Shown piece after piece: positions 1 through 8,117 of a DNA stretch of 35,771 nucleotides. Each line of letters starts with the position of its first letter. The stretch's first letter is position 1. The DNA is taken from contig JAGXGV010000089.1 in assembly GCA_024636635.1 (NCBI GenBank), positions 1 through 35,771 on the forward strand. Reading direction: 5' to 3'. The position numbers and the translations under genes are program-made. The notes beneath the pieces were generated by a model. It did no database searches, was not told the origin of the DNA, and saw nothing but the letters and a program-made list of their open reading frames with translations. The stretch comes from Puniceibacterium sp. (GTDB lineage Bacteria; Pseudomonadota; Alphaproteobacteria; Rhodobacterales; Rhodobacteraceae).

Positions 1-60
1 CGGGCAAGACCGCGCCGCGCCGTGACCAGCGCGCCGATCAGCGCCCCTTATATCATCGCC

Positions 61-315
61 TCAGGTTCCGCGATCGAACCGCGACACCACCCAGCGGCCC
101 AGGTGGCGGACCGGCCAGCGCAGCACCGACATGCCCGCCATCAGCGCCAGCAGCCCGATCCACGGACCGTTCTGGTAGGTCACGAAACCCAGCAGCGGAA
201 TGCCGGCCGCGATCAGCACATAGGCCCGGGACCAGTGGTCGTCCCGGCTCGGGATCATCGCCAGAACGTTCGCCGTCAGCGCCCACACCAGCGCTAGCAC
301 CATCGAAAGGGTCAT
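61..315 (-). CDS. DUF2484 family small membrane protein
   Basis: This 84-residue protein is mostly hydrophobic. Two or three membrane segments are visible, at about residues 3-20, 30-46 and 50-62, followed by a basic tail rich in Arg. The stretch around SRDDHW and the segment YQNGPW match my memory of DUF2484, a family found near murB/murC in Rhodobacteraceae; its function is unknown. The ATG at 313-315 follows a GGGGGAG Shine-Dalgarno sequence by about 5 nt and overlaps the stop of an upstream 9-codon minicistron as ATGA. It lies in the same orientation as ftsW, murG and murC, so a role linked to cell-wall synthesis is plausible by context only. Bases 1-60, downstream of it, show no gene I can support. 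Confidence 0.85.
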   Translation of the reverse strand: MTLSMVLALVWALTANVLAMIPSRDDHWSRAYVLIAAGIPLLGFVTYQNGPWIGLLALMAGMSVLRWPVRHLGRWVVSRFDRGT

Positions 316-341
316 AGCTGCTCCCCCGCTGAAGGTCTCAT
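312..341 (-). CDS. Candidate minicistron 3 (9 codons)
   Basis: The reading is MRPSAGEQL and a stop. The ATG at 339-341 has a GGAGG sequence 7 nt upstream. The TGA at 312-314 overlaps the DUF2484 ATG as ATGA, and the ATG overlaps the TGA of minicistron 2 in the same way. Translation is inferred from this layout only; the peptide has no recognisable function. Confidence 0.3.
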   Translation of the reverse strand: MRPSAGEQL

Positions 342-367
342 CGCCACTCCTCCGCTGAAGATCTCAT
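338..367 (-). CDS. Candidate minicistron 2 (9 codons)
   Basis: The reading is MRSSAEEWR and a stop. The ATG at 365-367 has a GGAGG sequence 7 nt upstream and overlaps the TGA of minicistron 1. Its own TGA overlaps the ATG of minicistron 3. It is produced by the 26-bp tandem repeat described at 305-408. Confidence 0.3.
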   Translation of the reverse strand: MRSSAEEWR

Positions 368-393
368 CTCTGCACCTCCGGTGAAGATCTCAT
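364..393 (-). CDS. Candidate minicistron 1 (9 codons)
   Basis: The reading is MRSSPEVQR and a stop. The ATG at 391-393 has a GGAGG sequence 7 nt upstream and overlaps the TGA (390-392) of the 64-residue ORF as ATGA. Its own TGA overlaps the next minicistron's ATG. It may act as a translational relay, or may simply be a by-product of repeat expansion. Confidence 0.3.
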   Translation of the reverse strand: MRSSPEVQR

Positions 394-584
394 CTCTGCA
401 CCTCCGGTGCCGGGTCGCGCGCCCGCACCCAAAAATGGCGCAACCTCAACGCAACGGCCGCAGGCCCGGTCATCCACCATAGAAAACCGCCATCCCGCCA
501 GATCCTGTTCAGCAGGACACGCACCGCCGCCAGCAATGCAAACCCGGGCACATGCTGGCGCCGCATCGGCAGCATTGCCGTCAC
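390..584 (-). CDS. Small hypothetical membrane-associated protein
   Basis: This is a 64-residue ORF with hydrophobic stretches around residues 14-25 and 32-45, including the segment GGFLWWMTGPAAVALRLRHF, and many Arg residues. It starts at a GTG (582-584), or alternatively at ATG 575 or ATG 566; no strong Shine-Dalgarno sequence decides between them. It sits between murC and DUF2484 in the same orientation, and its last codons (PEVQR and the stop) lie inside the 26-bp repeat array. Its composition looks protein-like and it suits a small inner-membrane protein, but I cannot name a family. A longer overlapping frame that starts on the murC stop looks like an artefact of the 18-bp repeat. Confidence 0.5.
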   Translation of the reverse strand: MTAMLPMRRQHVPGFALLAAVRVLLNRIWRDGGFLWWMTGPAAVALRLRHFWVRARDPAPEVQR

Positions 585-660
585 GCAGGCCGCCAGCGAT
601 CACAAACATCCGGCGATCAGCGCAGTGCTCGCGTCCCGCTCCTGTCCCCGCAACCCGCTT

Positions 661-715
661 CTTCTTTTTCCAAATACCCCGGGGGGAGGCCGCAGGACGG
701 GGGGCAGCGCCCCCC
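661..715. repeat. Intergenic CTTCTTTTTCCAAATACCCC element with GC hairpin
   Basis: A pyrimidine-rich run (CTTCTTTTTCCAAATACCCC, 661-680) is followed by a G run and then a perfect GC hairpin at 699-715 (GGGGGGC, loop AGC, GCCCCCC). It lies about 70-120 bp downstream of the murC stop. I recall similar CTTCTTTTTCCAAATAC-plus-GC-hairpin cassettes scattered between genes of Rhodobacteraceae, so this is probably a dispersed, terminator-like element. No U-run follows the hairpin on either strand. Confidence 0.5.
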
Positions 716-724
716 TGCAGCGGC

Positions 725-778
725 GCCACTCCCTGCAACACCGCCACTCCCTGCAACACCGCCACTCCCTGCAACACC
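725..778. repeat. Three perfect 18-bp tandem repeats
   Basis: The unit GCCACTCCCTGCAACACC occurs three times without a mismatch (725-742, 743-760, 761-778), beginning 5 bp past the murC stop codon. Because 18 is a multiple of 3, the frame opened by the GTG that overlaps the murC stop reads as repeated VLQGVA. I treat this as a simple tandem expansion in the murC 3' region. Confidence 0.9.
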
Positions 779-782
779 GCCG

Positions 783-2210
783 TCACCCGGCCAGCCGCTT
801 GGGCAGCGCATTGGCCCAGGCGCTGATGGTCCCGGCGCCAAGGCAGACCACCATGTCGCCCGGACCGGCCTGCTCGCGCACCAGCCGTTCCAGATCCGCC
901 TCGTCGTGGATGGCGCGGGCGTGGCGATGTCCGTGGCGGATCAGACCGGCCACCAGATCGTCACGCGATGCCCCCGCAACGGGCTCCTCTCCGGCGGCAT
1001 AGACATCGGCAATCGCCACAACGTCGGCGTCGTTGAAACAGGTGCAGAAATCCTCGAACAGCGCCGACAGCCGCGAATAGCGGTGGGGTTGATGCACGGC
1101 GATAACGCGGCCTTCCGTCGCCTGCCGCGCCGCCTTCAGCACGGCGGAAATCTCGACCGGGTGATGGCCGTAATCGTCGATGATGGTGACGCCGTCCACC
1201 TCGCCCACGCGGGTGAACCGGCGGTTCACCCCGCCGAACGCGGCAAGTGCTGTGCGGATCTCGTCGCGGGCCATCCCCAGATGCCGCGCCACGGCGACCG
1301 CAGACAGGGCGTTGGACACGTTGTGATCGCCCGGCATCGGCAGGGTGCAGCCCGCGATCATCAGACCTTCGGACTGAAGCGCCACATCGAAATGTGCGAC
1401 ACCTTTTTCATAGCGCAGGTTCACCGCGCGCACATCGGCCTGCGCGTTAAAGCCATAGGTCATCACCCGCCGGTCGGTGATCTTGCCCACCAGCGCCTGC
1501 ACCTCGGGGTGGTCGGTGCAGCAGACGGCGAGGCCATAGAACGGGATATTGCTGACAAAATCATAAAAGCCGCGCCGCAGCGTGTCGAAATCGCCCCAGT
1601 GCTCCATATGCTCGGGGTCGATGTTGGTCACGATGGCGATGGTGGCGGGCAGGCGGTTGAAGGTGCCGTCGCTCTCGTCCGCCTCGACCACCATCCATTC
1701 GCCCTCGCCCATCCGGGCGTTGGAGCCATAGTTGTGGATCACCCCGCCGTTGATCACCGTGGGATCGATCCCCCCCGCGACCAGCAGTTCGGCCACCAGC
1801 GTCGTGGTCGTGGTCTTGCCATGCGTGCCCGCCACCGCGATGTTGGATTTCAGGCGCATCAACTCGGCCAGCATCTCGGCCCGGCGCACCACCGGCAGGC
1901 CGCGCAGGCGCGCGCTGTCCAGTTCGGGATTGCCCGGCTTGATCGCGGACGAGATCACCACAACCTCGGCCCCGGCAAGGTTCTCTGCCGCCTGCCCCTC
2001 GAAGATATCCGCGCCCAGCGCCTCGAGCCGGTCGGTGATCTTGCTGCGCCTGAGGTCAGAGCCCTGCACCATGTAGCCAAGGTTCAGCAGCACCTCTGCG
2101 ATGCCCGACATGCCGATGCCACCGATCCCGACGAAGTGGATGGGCCCGATATCGCCGGGCAGCTTCGTTGCGGCGCGCATCATCTCGGCCCCTCTGACTG
2201 TCTTGTTCAT
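783..2210 (-). CDS. murC: UDP-N-acetylmuramate--L-alanine ligase MurC
   Basis: MurC is the cytoplasmic ligase that joins L-alanine to UDP-MurNAc using ATP, the first peptide step of peptidoglycan synthesis. The 475-residue length is normal. The N-terminal Rossmann motif [11 protein letters not shown] (about 26-36), the ATP-binding GTHGKTTTT (about 128-136), [11 protein letters not shown] and the C-terminal DDYGHHPVE are all present. The ATG at 2208-2210 has AGGAG 8 nt upstream and overlaps the murG stop as ATGA, which fixes the start. A second in-frame Met ten codons downstream is a weaker option. It belongs to the ftsW-murG-murC block and is probably co-transcribed with it. Confidence 0.97.
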   Translation of the reverse strand: MNKTVRGAEMMRAATKLPGDIGPIHFVGIGGIGMSGIAEVLLNLGYMVQGSDLRRSKITDRLEALGADIFEGQAAENLAGAEVVVISSAIKPGNPELDSARLRGLPVVRRAEMLAELMRLKSNIAVAGTHGKTTTTTLVAELLVAGGIDPTVINGGVIHNYGSNARMGEGEWMVVEADESDGTFNRLPATIAIVTNIDPEHMEHWGDFDTLRRGFYDFVSNIPFYGLAVCCTDHPEVQALVGKITDRRVMTYGFNAQADVRAVNLRYEKGVAHFDVALQSEGLMIAGCTLPMPGDHNVSNALSAVAVARHLGMARDEIRTALAAFGGVNRRFTRVGEVDGVTIIDDYGHHPVEISAVLKAARQATEGRVIAVHQPHRYSRLSALFEDFCTCFNDADVVAIADVYAAGEEPVAGASRDDLVAGLIRHGHRHARAIHDEADLERLVREQAGPGDMVVCLGAGTISAWANALPKRLAG

Positions 2211-3319
2211 TTTCTTGGCTCCTGCTCTGCCAGATCCTCGACCAGGGCCGCAAGTTCTGTTGCTGCGTCGGGGCGGCCCACCGACAACGCAGCTTGTGAC
2301 ATCTGCAAGGCGCCCGACGGGTAGTCGAGCACGGCCATGATGGCGTCCGACAGCGCCTCGACCGTCAGCTTGCCCTCGGGGATGCGGATCGCACCGCCGG
2401 CCTCGACCAGAGCGCGGGCGTTCGCGGTCTGGTGATCGCCGGTGGCAGCAGCATAGGGGATCAGGATCGACGGGCGGCCGATCACGCTGATGTCGGCCAC
2501 GGACGATGCGCCCGACCGCGAGATCACAAGCTGCGCCTCGCTCATCCGGGCGGGAATGTCGTGAAAGAACGGCAGCACCTCGGCATCGACGCCCTGTTCG
2601 GCGTAATAGGTCGCGACCCGTTCGCCATCCTCGTCGCGCGCCTGATGGGCGACGCGCAGGTGGCGCAGCACCTCCATCGGCAGGGCGGCGATGGCTGGCG
2701 GCACCACGTCCGACAGGATGCGCGCCCCCTGCGATCCGCCGATGACTAGGATCGACATCGGGTAATCGCCCGGCGGGATATAGGACGCCCCGGCGCGTTC
2801 GTAGACCGACAGCCGCACCGGATTGCCAACATGCACCCCTGTCACGCCTTCGGGCAGGGTTGTGGGCCAGGTGCCGCAGGCAACCGTATCGACCCGTTTC
2901 GCAAAGATCTGGTTCACCCGGCCCATAACGCCGTTCTGTTCGTGGATCATCCGCGGCAGCTTTAGCAGCACCGCCGCACCCAGCGCCGGAATGCTGGGAT
3001 AACCGCCAAAGCCCACGACCACGGCGGGCCGGTCGCGCCGCATCCGCAGCGCCATGGACAACACGCCGCGCGTCACCTTGAAGGGCACGCCGATCCGCGC
3101 CATCATCCCGCCGCGGGCAAAGGTGGCGGAATCCACCTGCTCGATCTCGACCGAATGGGGAAAGCCGCCGGTGTAGCGCGCACCGCGCGCATCCGTGCTC
3201 AGCTTGACCCGCCAGCCCCGGCGCAGCATCAGTTCCGCCAGCGCCTGCGCGGGGAACATGTGCCCGCCCGTTCCACCTGCGGCGATCACCAGAAGCGGCG
3301 GCCTGCCCTGCTCAGCCAT
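2207..3319 (-). CDS. murG: MurG, lipid II-forming GlcNAc transferase
   Basis: MurG transfers GlcNAc from UDP-GlcNAc to lipid I at the cytoplasmic face of the inner membrane. The 370-residue protein shows the glycine-rich [10 protein letters not shown] motif near the N-terminus (about 15-24), a VGFGGYPS motif, the [11 protein letters not shown] segment, and GGSQGA followed by the C-terminal UDP-GlcNAc-binding half. I start it at the ATG 3317-3319 (MAEQGRPP); the frame also offers a TTG at 3331 four codons earlier, but the ATG is preceded by GGACAGGG. Its stop overlaps the murC start, and ftsW ends 45 bp upstream, so the three genes look co-transcribed. Confidence 0.97.
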   Translation of the reverse strand: MAEQGRPPLLVIAAGGTGGHMFPAQALAELMLRRGWRVKLSTDARGARYTGGFPHSVEIEQVDSATFARGGMMARIGVPFKVTRGVLSMALRMRRDRPAVVVGFGGYPSIPALGAAVLLKLPRMIHEQNGVMGRVNQIFAKRVDTVACGTWPTTLPEGVTGVHVGNPVRLSVYERAGASYIPPGDYPMSILVIGGSQGARILSDVVPPAIAALPMEVLRHLRVAHQARDEDGERVATYYAEQGVDAEVLPFFHDIPARMSEAQLVISRSGASSVADISVIGRPSILIPYAAATGDHQTANARALVEAGGAIRIPEGKLTVEALSDAIMAVLDYPSGALQMSQAALSVGRPDAATELAALVEDLAEQEPRK

Positions 3320-3364
3320 GGCCCTGTCCAAAGCTCACACAGGGCGCTTCTTGTTGGATGGTGT

Positions 3365-4531
3365 TCATCGGCTTCTCCCCCTCAGGATATCGCCGATTTC
3401 ACCCTGCGGACGCACCCGTGTAAAGGCCAGCAGCATGCCGACGGCGATTCCGCCCGCGATCAGCGAGGAACCGCCGTAGCTGACAAACGGCAGGGTCATG
3501 CCCTTGGCGGGCAGCAGGCGCACCGCGACACCCATGTTGATCATCGCCTGCACGCCGAACATGCAGGCCAGACCCGTGCCCGCGAGGCGGATGAACGGAT
3601 CGCGTTCCCGCATCAGGCGGATCAGCGACCGCACCACGATGGCGGCGTAGATGGCCAGGATGCACAGCACCAGAACCAGGCCGTATTCCTCGGCCGCGAC
3701 AGCGATGATGAAATCGGTATGGGCATCGGGAAGCGACCATTTCACCTGGCCCTCGCCCACACCGACGCCAAAGAAACCGCCCTCCTGGATCGCATTGGTG
3801 GCGTAGCCAAGCTGGGTTGTCGGATCGACCTCGGGGTTGAGGAATCCGTCGATGCGGCGCGCGAAATGTTCCGAATTTTCATAGGCCACGGTGCCGAAGA
3901 ATACCACCGCCCCTGCCATGCCCAGCAGCAGGAGCATCGGCGCGCCGGCCACAAAGTACATCACGCCCCAGCCGAACAGCACAAGGCAGGCCTGGCCGAA
4001 ATCGGGCTGAAGCGCCAGCATCAGCACGATGACCACGGCCAGGACAAAGGACCACAGCGTGCCCGGCGGTCCGTTGATCTCCTGGCTGGCCGCCATCATC
4101 CAGGCCACGACGACCACGAACAGCGGCTTGAGGAATTCGCTTGGCTGCACGCTTGCAAAGCCCAGCGAATACCAGCGCATCGCGCCCTTGCCGAAATCGG
4201 TGCCGAAGAACGGCAGCAGCGCCAGTGCCACAAAGGCCCCGACAAAGCCGATGACCGCAAGGCGGCGCACCAGCACCGGCGACAGCAGCGAGGTGACGAA
4301 CATCGCCGTCAGCGCAAGCCCGCCAAAGAACGCCTGCCGCTGGACATAATAAAAGGGTTGGAGGTTGTTGCGCTCGGCCAGTGGCGGCGACGCGGCAAGT
4401 CCCAGAAGAAGGCCGATCCCGCACAGCAACAGAATGCACGACAGGGTCCATATATCGACTGTGCGCCACCATTTGGGCAACACAGGTTCGCTATCGCGCA
4501 CGGAAACCGTGCCGTAAACCATCTCGGTCAT
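3365..4531 (-). CDS. ftsW: FtsW, SEDS peptidoglycan polymerase of the divisome
   Basis: FtsW is a polytopic inner-membrane SEDS-family glycosyltransferase that polymerises septal peptidoglycan with a cognate PBP. The 388-residue protein has about ten membrane segments. It carries SEDS landmarks such as AMRWYSLGFASVQPSEFLK and LPAKGMTLPFVSYGGSSL, the latter near the C-terminus. The N-terminus MTEMVYG is one I know from Rhodobacteraceae FtsW proteins and supports the ATG at 4529-4531, although the Shine-Dalgarno sequence is weak. The upstream neighbour is divergent, so a promoter for the ftsW-murG-murC block should lie in 4532-4800. A TTGACA-like -35 is visible on the minus strand at 4604-4609, but I see no well-spaced -10. 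Confidence 0.96.
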   Translation of the reverse strand: MTEMVYGTVSVRDSEPVLPKWWRTVDIWTLSCILLLCGIGLLLGLAASPPLAERNNLQPFYYVQRQAFFGGLALTAMFVTSLLSPVLVRRLAVIGFVGAFVALALLPFFGTDFGKGAMRWYSLGFASVQPSEFLKPLFVVVVAWMMAASQEINGPPGTLWSFVLAVVIVLMLALQPDFGQACLVLFGWGVMYFVAGAPMLLLLGMAGAVVFFGTVAYENSEHFARRIDGFLNPEVDPTTQLGYATNAIQEGGFFGVGVGEGQVKWSLPDAHTDFIIAVAAEEYGLVLVLCILAIYAAIVVRSLIRLMRERDPFIRLAGTGLACMFGVQAMINMGVAVRLLPAKGMTLPFVSYGGSSLIAGGIAVGMLLAFTRVRPQGEIGDILRGRSR

Positions 4532-4748
4532 GAAAGTACCGCCATCACTGCCTCAGGACGTCCGGTTTTCCGGATCTGCGACGGAGTGTAGCCAATTCAT
4601 CGCTGTCAAGCCAGAGAAAACATGGGACAATCCGCAGCGGCGCGGGGGTCTGCCGCCGGGGCGACAGGCTGACATCGGGTCACCCCGAAGATGCGCAGCC
4701 GCGCCTGACAGGTCAACGCGCCTGCACCAGTCACAGATGCCCGTATCT

Positions 4749-4793
4749 GCACCGGAATTTTACCCCGGTGCCCCTTGCGCACCGGACAGGTGC
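4749..4793 (+). promoter_or_regulatory. Alternating GCACCGG/CCGGTGC hairpins in flavoprotein leader
   Basis: GCACCGG (4749-4755) can pair perfectly with CCGGTGC (4765-4771). The same CCGGTGC can instead pair with a second GCACCGG (4779-4785). That second copy begins a further small hairpin, GCACC-GGACA-GGTGC (4779-4793), which would occlude the AGG Shine-Dalgarno (4788-4790) of the gene starting at 4801. The pairings are mutually exclusive. Regulation is inferred. The paired sites could equally be DNA-level protein sites. Confidence 0.4.
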
Positions 4794-4800
4794 ATGGCTA

Positions 4801-6003
4801 ATGCGCGCCATGAAGGTGACAACCCTGATCCTGGGCGCCGGGGCTGCCGGCCTGATGGCCGCCGCCCATGCCGGTCCCGGCACGCTGCTGGTCGACCACG
4901 CCCGCGCGCCGGGCGAAAAGATCCGCATTTCGGGCGGGGGGCGCTGCAACTTCACCAACATGTATTGCGATTTCGACAGCTTTCTTGGCGCCAATCCGCA
5001 TTTCCACAAATCCGCGCTCAGCCGCTACAGCCAGTGGGATTTCCTTGACCTTGTGCAGCGCCACGCCATCCCCTGGCATGAAAAGACACTGGGTCAGCTG
5101 TTCTGCGACCGCTCGGCCAAGGACATCATCGCCATGCTGCTGGCCGAATCCGACGCCGCCGGCGCCGACCTCTGGCTGCACACCCGCCTTGCGGACCTGC
5201 GCCACACCGGCCCGGGCTTTGCCGCCACTCTTGAACGCGAGGGCAGGACCATCGCCGTCACCGCCGACAACGTGATCGTTGCCACCGGTGGCCGGTCGAT
5301 CCCCAAGATGGGTGCCACCGGCCTTGCTTATGACATTGCGCGCCAGTTCGGCATGGCCGTGACCGACACGCGCCCCGGCCTTGTGCCGCTCACCTTTGCG
5401 GAAAACCGCTTTGCGCCGCTGGCCGGCGTCGCCCTGCCGTCACGCGTGAGCCACGACACCACAAGTTTTGACGAGGCATTGCTGTTCACCCATCGCGGCC
5501 TCTCCGGGCCGGCGATCCTCCAGATTTCAAGCTACTGGCGCGAAGCCGACGACATCGCCATCGACCTGCTGCCGGGTGTCGCGCTGGCGCGGGTCCTGCG
5601 CGAAAAGCGCACCACCGAAGGGCGGCGCGCCCTGACCACCGAGCTGGCCCGCCACTTGCCTGCGCGGCTGGTCGATCATCTGAGCCAGACCCTCGACCTC
5701 AAGGGCAAGCTTGGCGATCTGGCGGATACCCGCATCGACGCGCTGGCCGACGCGCTGGGCCGCTGGATCGTCACCCCCGGCGGGTCAGAAGGTTACCGCA
5801 CCGCCGAGGTGACGCTGGGCGGAGTCGATACCGGCGGGCTGTCCTCGACCACGATGATGTCAAGGACGGTTCCGGGGCTTTATTTCATCGGCGAGGCAGT
5901 GGATGTCACCGGCTGGCTGGGCGGCTACAACTTTCAGTGGGCCTGGTCCTCGGGCCATGCCGCAGGAACGGCTATCTGCACGACGTCGCAGACGGCTGAC
6001 TGA
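4801..6003 (+). CDS. NAD(P)/FAD-dependent oxidoreductase, BaiN/HI0933 family
   Basis: This is a soluble flavoprotein of about 400 residues. It has the N-terminal FAD-binding GAGAAG motif (about 12-17), the family signature RISGGGRCNFTN, VIVATGGRSIPKMGATG in the middle and GLYFIGEAVDVTGWLGGYNFQWAW near the C-terminus. These mark the HI0933/BaiN family, whose physiological substrates are mostly unknown. ATGs at 4801 and 4810 are both possible starts; the first has AGG about 10 nt upstream. An upstream GTG at 4768 would add 11 residues but falls inside the hairpin region. The gene stands alone between divergent ftsW and convergent cobP. I see nothing odd in the coding sequence. Confidence 0.9.
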   Translation: MRAMKVTTLILGAGAAGLMAAAHAGPGTLLVDHARAPGEKIRISGGGRCNFTNMYCDFDSFLGANPHFHKSALSRYSQWDFLDLVQRHAIPWHEKTLGQLFCDRSAKDIIAMLLAESDAAGADLWLHTRLADLRHTGPGFAATLEREGRTIAVTADNVIVATGGRSIPKMGATGLAYDIARQFGMAVTDTRPGLVPLTFAENRFAPLAGVALPSRVSHDTTSFDEALLFTHRGLSGPAILQISSYWREADDIAIDLLPGVALARVLREKRTTEGRRALTTELARHLPARLVDHLSQTLDLKGKLGDLADTRIDALADALGRWIVTPGGSEGYRTAEVTLGGVDTGGLSSTTMMSRTVPGLYFIGEAVDVTGWLGGYNFQWAWSSGHAAGTAICTTSQTAD

Positions 6004-6051
6004 TACGCAGCGTAGCGCGGGCGCCCGGCTGATGCGCAACCTAAGGGTCGC

Positions 6052-6567
6052 TCACTTGATGCGCAGCGGGTGGCCGCAGACCACAAGGTCGATGGAATCC
6101 GCCGCCGCGCCCAGCCGCTGGTTCATCGCACCGCAGAGGTCGCGGTAGTCCCGGCCCAGCGCCGAGACCGGCACGATGCCCGATCCGACCTCGTTCGTCA
6201 CCAGAACCACCGGGCTGACCTGCGCGGCCAGCACCGGCAGCAGGGCCTCAAGCGCGGCATCTGGATCGCGTTCGCGCATCATCAGGTTCGACAGCCACAG
6301 CGTCATGCACTCGACCAGACGCGGCCCGCGCCCGTCGCTGTCGCGCAGCGCGCCGCACAGGTCGAGCGGTTCCTCGATCAGCTCCCAGCCGGGGCCGCGC
6401 TGCCGGCGGTGCGCCGCGATCCGCTGCGCCATCTCGTTGTCCAACTGCTCGGCAGTGGCGATGTAGACAGGCGTCCCGTTCATGCCCCCGCACATACCCC
6501 GGACCAGCGTTTCGGCATGGCGGCTCTTGCCGGATTTTGCGCCGCCGGTGACCAGTGAAATTGCCAT
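6052..6567 (-). CDS. cobP: Adenosylcobinamide kinase/guanylyltransferase
   Basis: This is the bifunctional enzyme (CobU in enterics, CobP in the aerobic nomenclature) that phosphorylates adenosylcobinamide and then transfers GMP to it, late in coenzyme B12 assembly. The 171-residue length is typical. A P-loop GGAKSGKS is at residues 8-15, the candidate guanylylated His is His53 in AAHRRQRGPGW, and VTNEVGSGIVP lies in the C-terminal half. The start ATG (6565-6567) has an AGGAGG sequence that overlaps the cobQ stop region, with a 14-bp gap between the genes. It is the last gene of the btuF-like/cobQ/cobP operon. Confidence 0.95.
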   Translation of the reverse strand: MAISLVTGGAKSGKSRHAETLVRGMCGGMNGTPVYIATAEQLDNEMAQRIAAHRRQRGPGWELIEEPLDLCGALRDSDGRGPRLVECMTLWLSNLMMRERDPDAALEALLPVLAAQVSPVVLVTNEVGSGIVPVSALGRDYRDLCGAMNQRLGAAADSIDLVVCGHPLRIK

Positions 6568-6581
6568 GTCGTTCTTGCCTC

Positions 6582-8117
6582 CTATGGGTGCAACTGGGGC
6601 ACTGCCGCCGCCGCGAACAGGGCGGACAGATCAAGGTGGCGTTCCATATGCGCGGCCAGCGCGTCCAGCGTATCCTCGACCGTCTGCCCGTAAGACGTGG
6701 CCGCCCCAACCGCCCCCTGCCGCGCCAGCCAGGCCAACCGGAAAGCATCGTCAGCGAACAACCCGTGCAGATAGGTGCCCGACACCAGCCCGTCGCGCGA
6801 TTGCGCCCCGTCCGGTGACCCGTCCGCAAAAGCCCCGTCCGCGAAAGCCCGGTCCGCAGCCGCCGCTTGCGCAGCCGCCCCGATCCGCGCAAAGGGGCGC
6901 GCTGTGTCAGGGCCCTCGGTGCGGCCCATGTGGATCTCGTATCCCGACAGCACCGTGTCAGTCGCCTCATGACGCGCAGAGACGCGCCGCAGCGTCTTGT
7001 CCGCGGCCATGACCGTCGCCACGTCCAGCAGGCCCAGCCCCGCCACGCGGCCCGCAGCGCCGTCCACCCCCATGGGATCGTCGATCCAGCGCCCCAGCAT
7101 CTGGTAGCCACCGCAGATCCCCAGCACCCGCCCGCCCCGGCGCAGATGCGCGGCAAGGTCGATGTCCCAGCCCTGCGCCCGCAGGAAGGCAAGATCGCCC
7201 AGAGTGGATTTTGTGCCCGGCAGGATGACCAGATCGGCATCCCCCGGCAGCGGACGGCCCGGTGGCACCATGCTCAGCCGCACGCCGGGTTCAGCGGCGA
7301 GCGGGTCGAGATCGTCGAAATTGGCGATGCGCGACAGCATCGGACAGGCGATGTGAAACCCGCCGCAGCCGCTGCCGCGCGTCAGATCCACCGCATCTTC
7401 GGCGGGCAGCAGATGCGCCGCGTGAAACCAGGGCAGCACGCCAAATCCGCGCCAGCCGGTACGCGTCGCGATATCGCGATACCCGTCGTCGAACAGCGCC
7501 ACATCGCCGCGGAACTTGTTGACCACAAAGCCCGCGATCATCGCCCGGTCGCCGGGGTCAAGCACGGCATGGGTGCCGACGATCTGTGCGATCACCCCGC
7601 CCCGGTCGATGTCCCCCGCCAGCACCACAGGCACCCCCGCCGCCCGGGCAAAGCCCATGTTGGCGATGTCGCCCCGGCGCAGGTTGGTTTCCGCCGGGCT
7701 GCCGGCGCCTTCGACCACGATCAGGCCGACGCTGCGGGCCAGAATCCCGAAACTTTCCAGCACCGCGGCCAGCAGCGCACCACGCGCCCCGCTGAAATCC
7801 CGCGCCTCGATCCGGGACACCGCGCGCCCCTGGATCACCACCTGCGATCCGGTATCGCTTTCGGGTTTCAGCAGCACCGGGTTCATGTGAACGCTGGGCG
7901 CGCGACCACAGGCCAGCGCCTGCAACGCCTGGGCGCGGCCGATCTCTCCGCCATCTTCCGTCACGGCGGCGTTGTTGGACATGTTCTGCGGCTTGAACGG
8001 CGCCACGTTGAAGCCGCGCCGCAGCGCCGCCCGGCACAGACCCGCCACCAGCAGCGACTTGCCCACGTTTGACCCCGTGCCCTGCACCATGATGGCGCGG
8101 GCGGTCACGCCAGTCAT
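6582..8117 (-). CDS. cobQ: Cobyric acid synthase CobQ
   Basis: CobQ is the glutamine-dependent amidotransferase that amidates four side chains of adenosyl-cobyrinic a,c-diamide. An N-terminal ATP-binding domain has [11 protein letters not shown] (about 11-21) and [13 protein letters not shown] class I glutaminase-like C-terminal domain has the nucleophile Cys335 in [11 protein letters not shown] and His451 in [11 protein letters not shown]. At 511 residues it is slightly long, because an Ala/Asp/Gly-rich insertion (about 415-441, containing the duplicated AFADG) precedes the His motif. The ATG at 8115-8117 overlaps the stop of the binding-protein gene as ATGA, which argues for translational coupling. 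Confidence 0.96.
   Translation of the reverse strand: MTGVTARAIMVQGTGSNVGKSLLVAGLCRAALRRGFNVAPFKPQNMSNNAAVTEDGGEIGRAQALQALACGRAPSVHMNPVLLKPESDTGSQVVIQGRAVSRIEARDFSGARGALLAAVLESFGILARSVGLIVVEGAGSPAETNLRRGDIANMGFARAAGVPVVLAGDIDRGGVIAQIVGTHAVLDPGDRAMIAGFVVNKFRGDVALFDDGYRDIATRTGWRGFGVLPWFHAAHLLPAEDAVDLTRGSGCGGFHIACPMLSRIANFDDLDPLAAEPGVRLSMVPPGRPLPGDADLVILPGTKSTLGDLAFLRAQGWDIDLAAHLRRGGRVLGICGGYQMLGRWIDDPMGVDGAAGRVAGLGLLDVATVMAADKTLRRVSARHEATDTVLSGYEIHMGRTEGPDTARPFARIGAAAQAAAADRAFADGAFADGSPDGAQSRDGLVSGTYLHGLFADDAFRLAWLARQGAVGAATSYGQTVEDTLDALAAHMERHLDLSALFAAAAVPQLHP

Larger units (their letters stand above)
305..408 (-). repeat. Four tandem 26-bp units carrying SD and ATG
   Basis: The units are 305-330, 331-356, 357-382 and 383-408. 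The last two are identical over 26 bp. The unit at 305-330 is the real translation initiation region of DUF2484 and agrees with its neighbour at 19 of 26 positions. Read on the minus strand, each unit holds a purine-rich Shine-Dalgarno sequence, a 5-7 nt spacer and an ATG followed by A or C. The array therefore looks like repeated duplication of a ribosome-binding site plus start codon. Confidence 0.85.

Noticed and set aside
364-786. 140-codon frame starting on the murC stop
   Set aside because: It is made of the 18-bp repeat, a poly-Lys stretch from the intergenic cassette and the shadow of the 64-residue ORF; no protein-like domain is visible.
552-2324. Long open frame of about 590 codons on the plus strand
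   Set aside because: It is the opposite-strand shadow of murC and part of murG, rich in His, Arg, Gln and Ala with no family motif.
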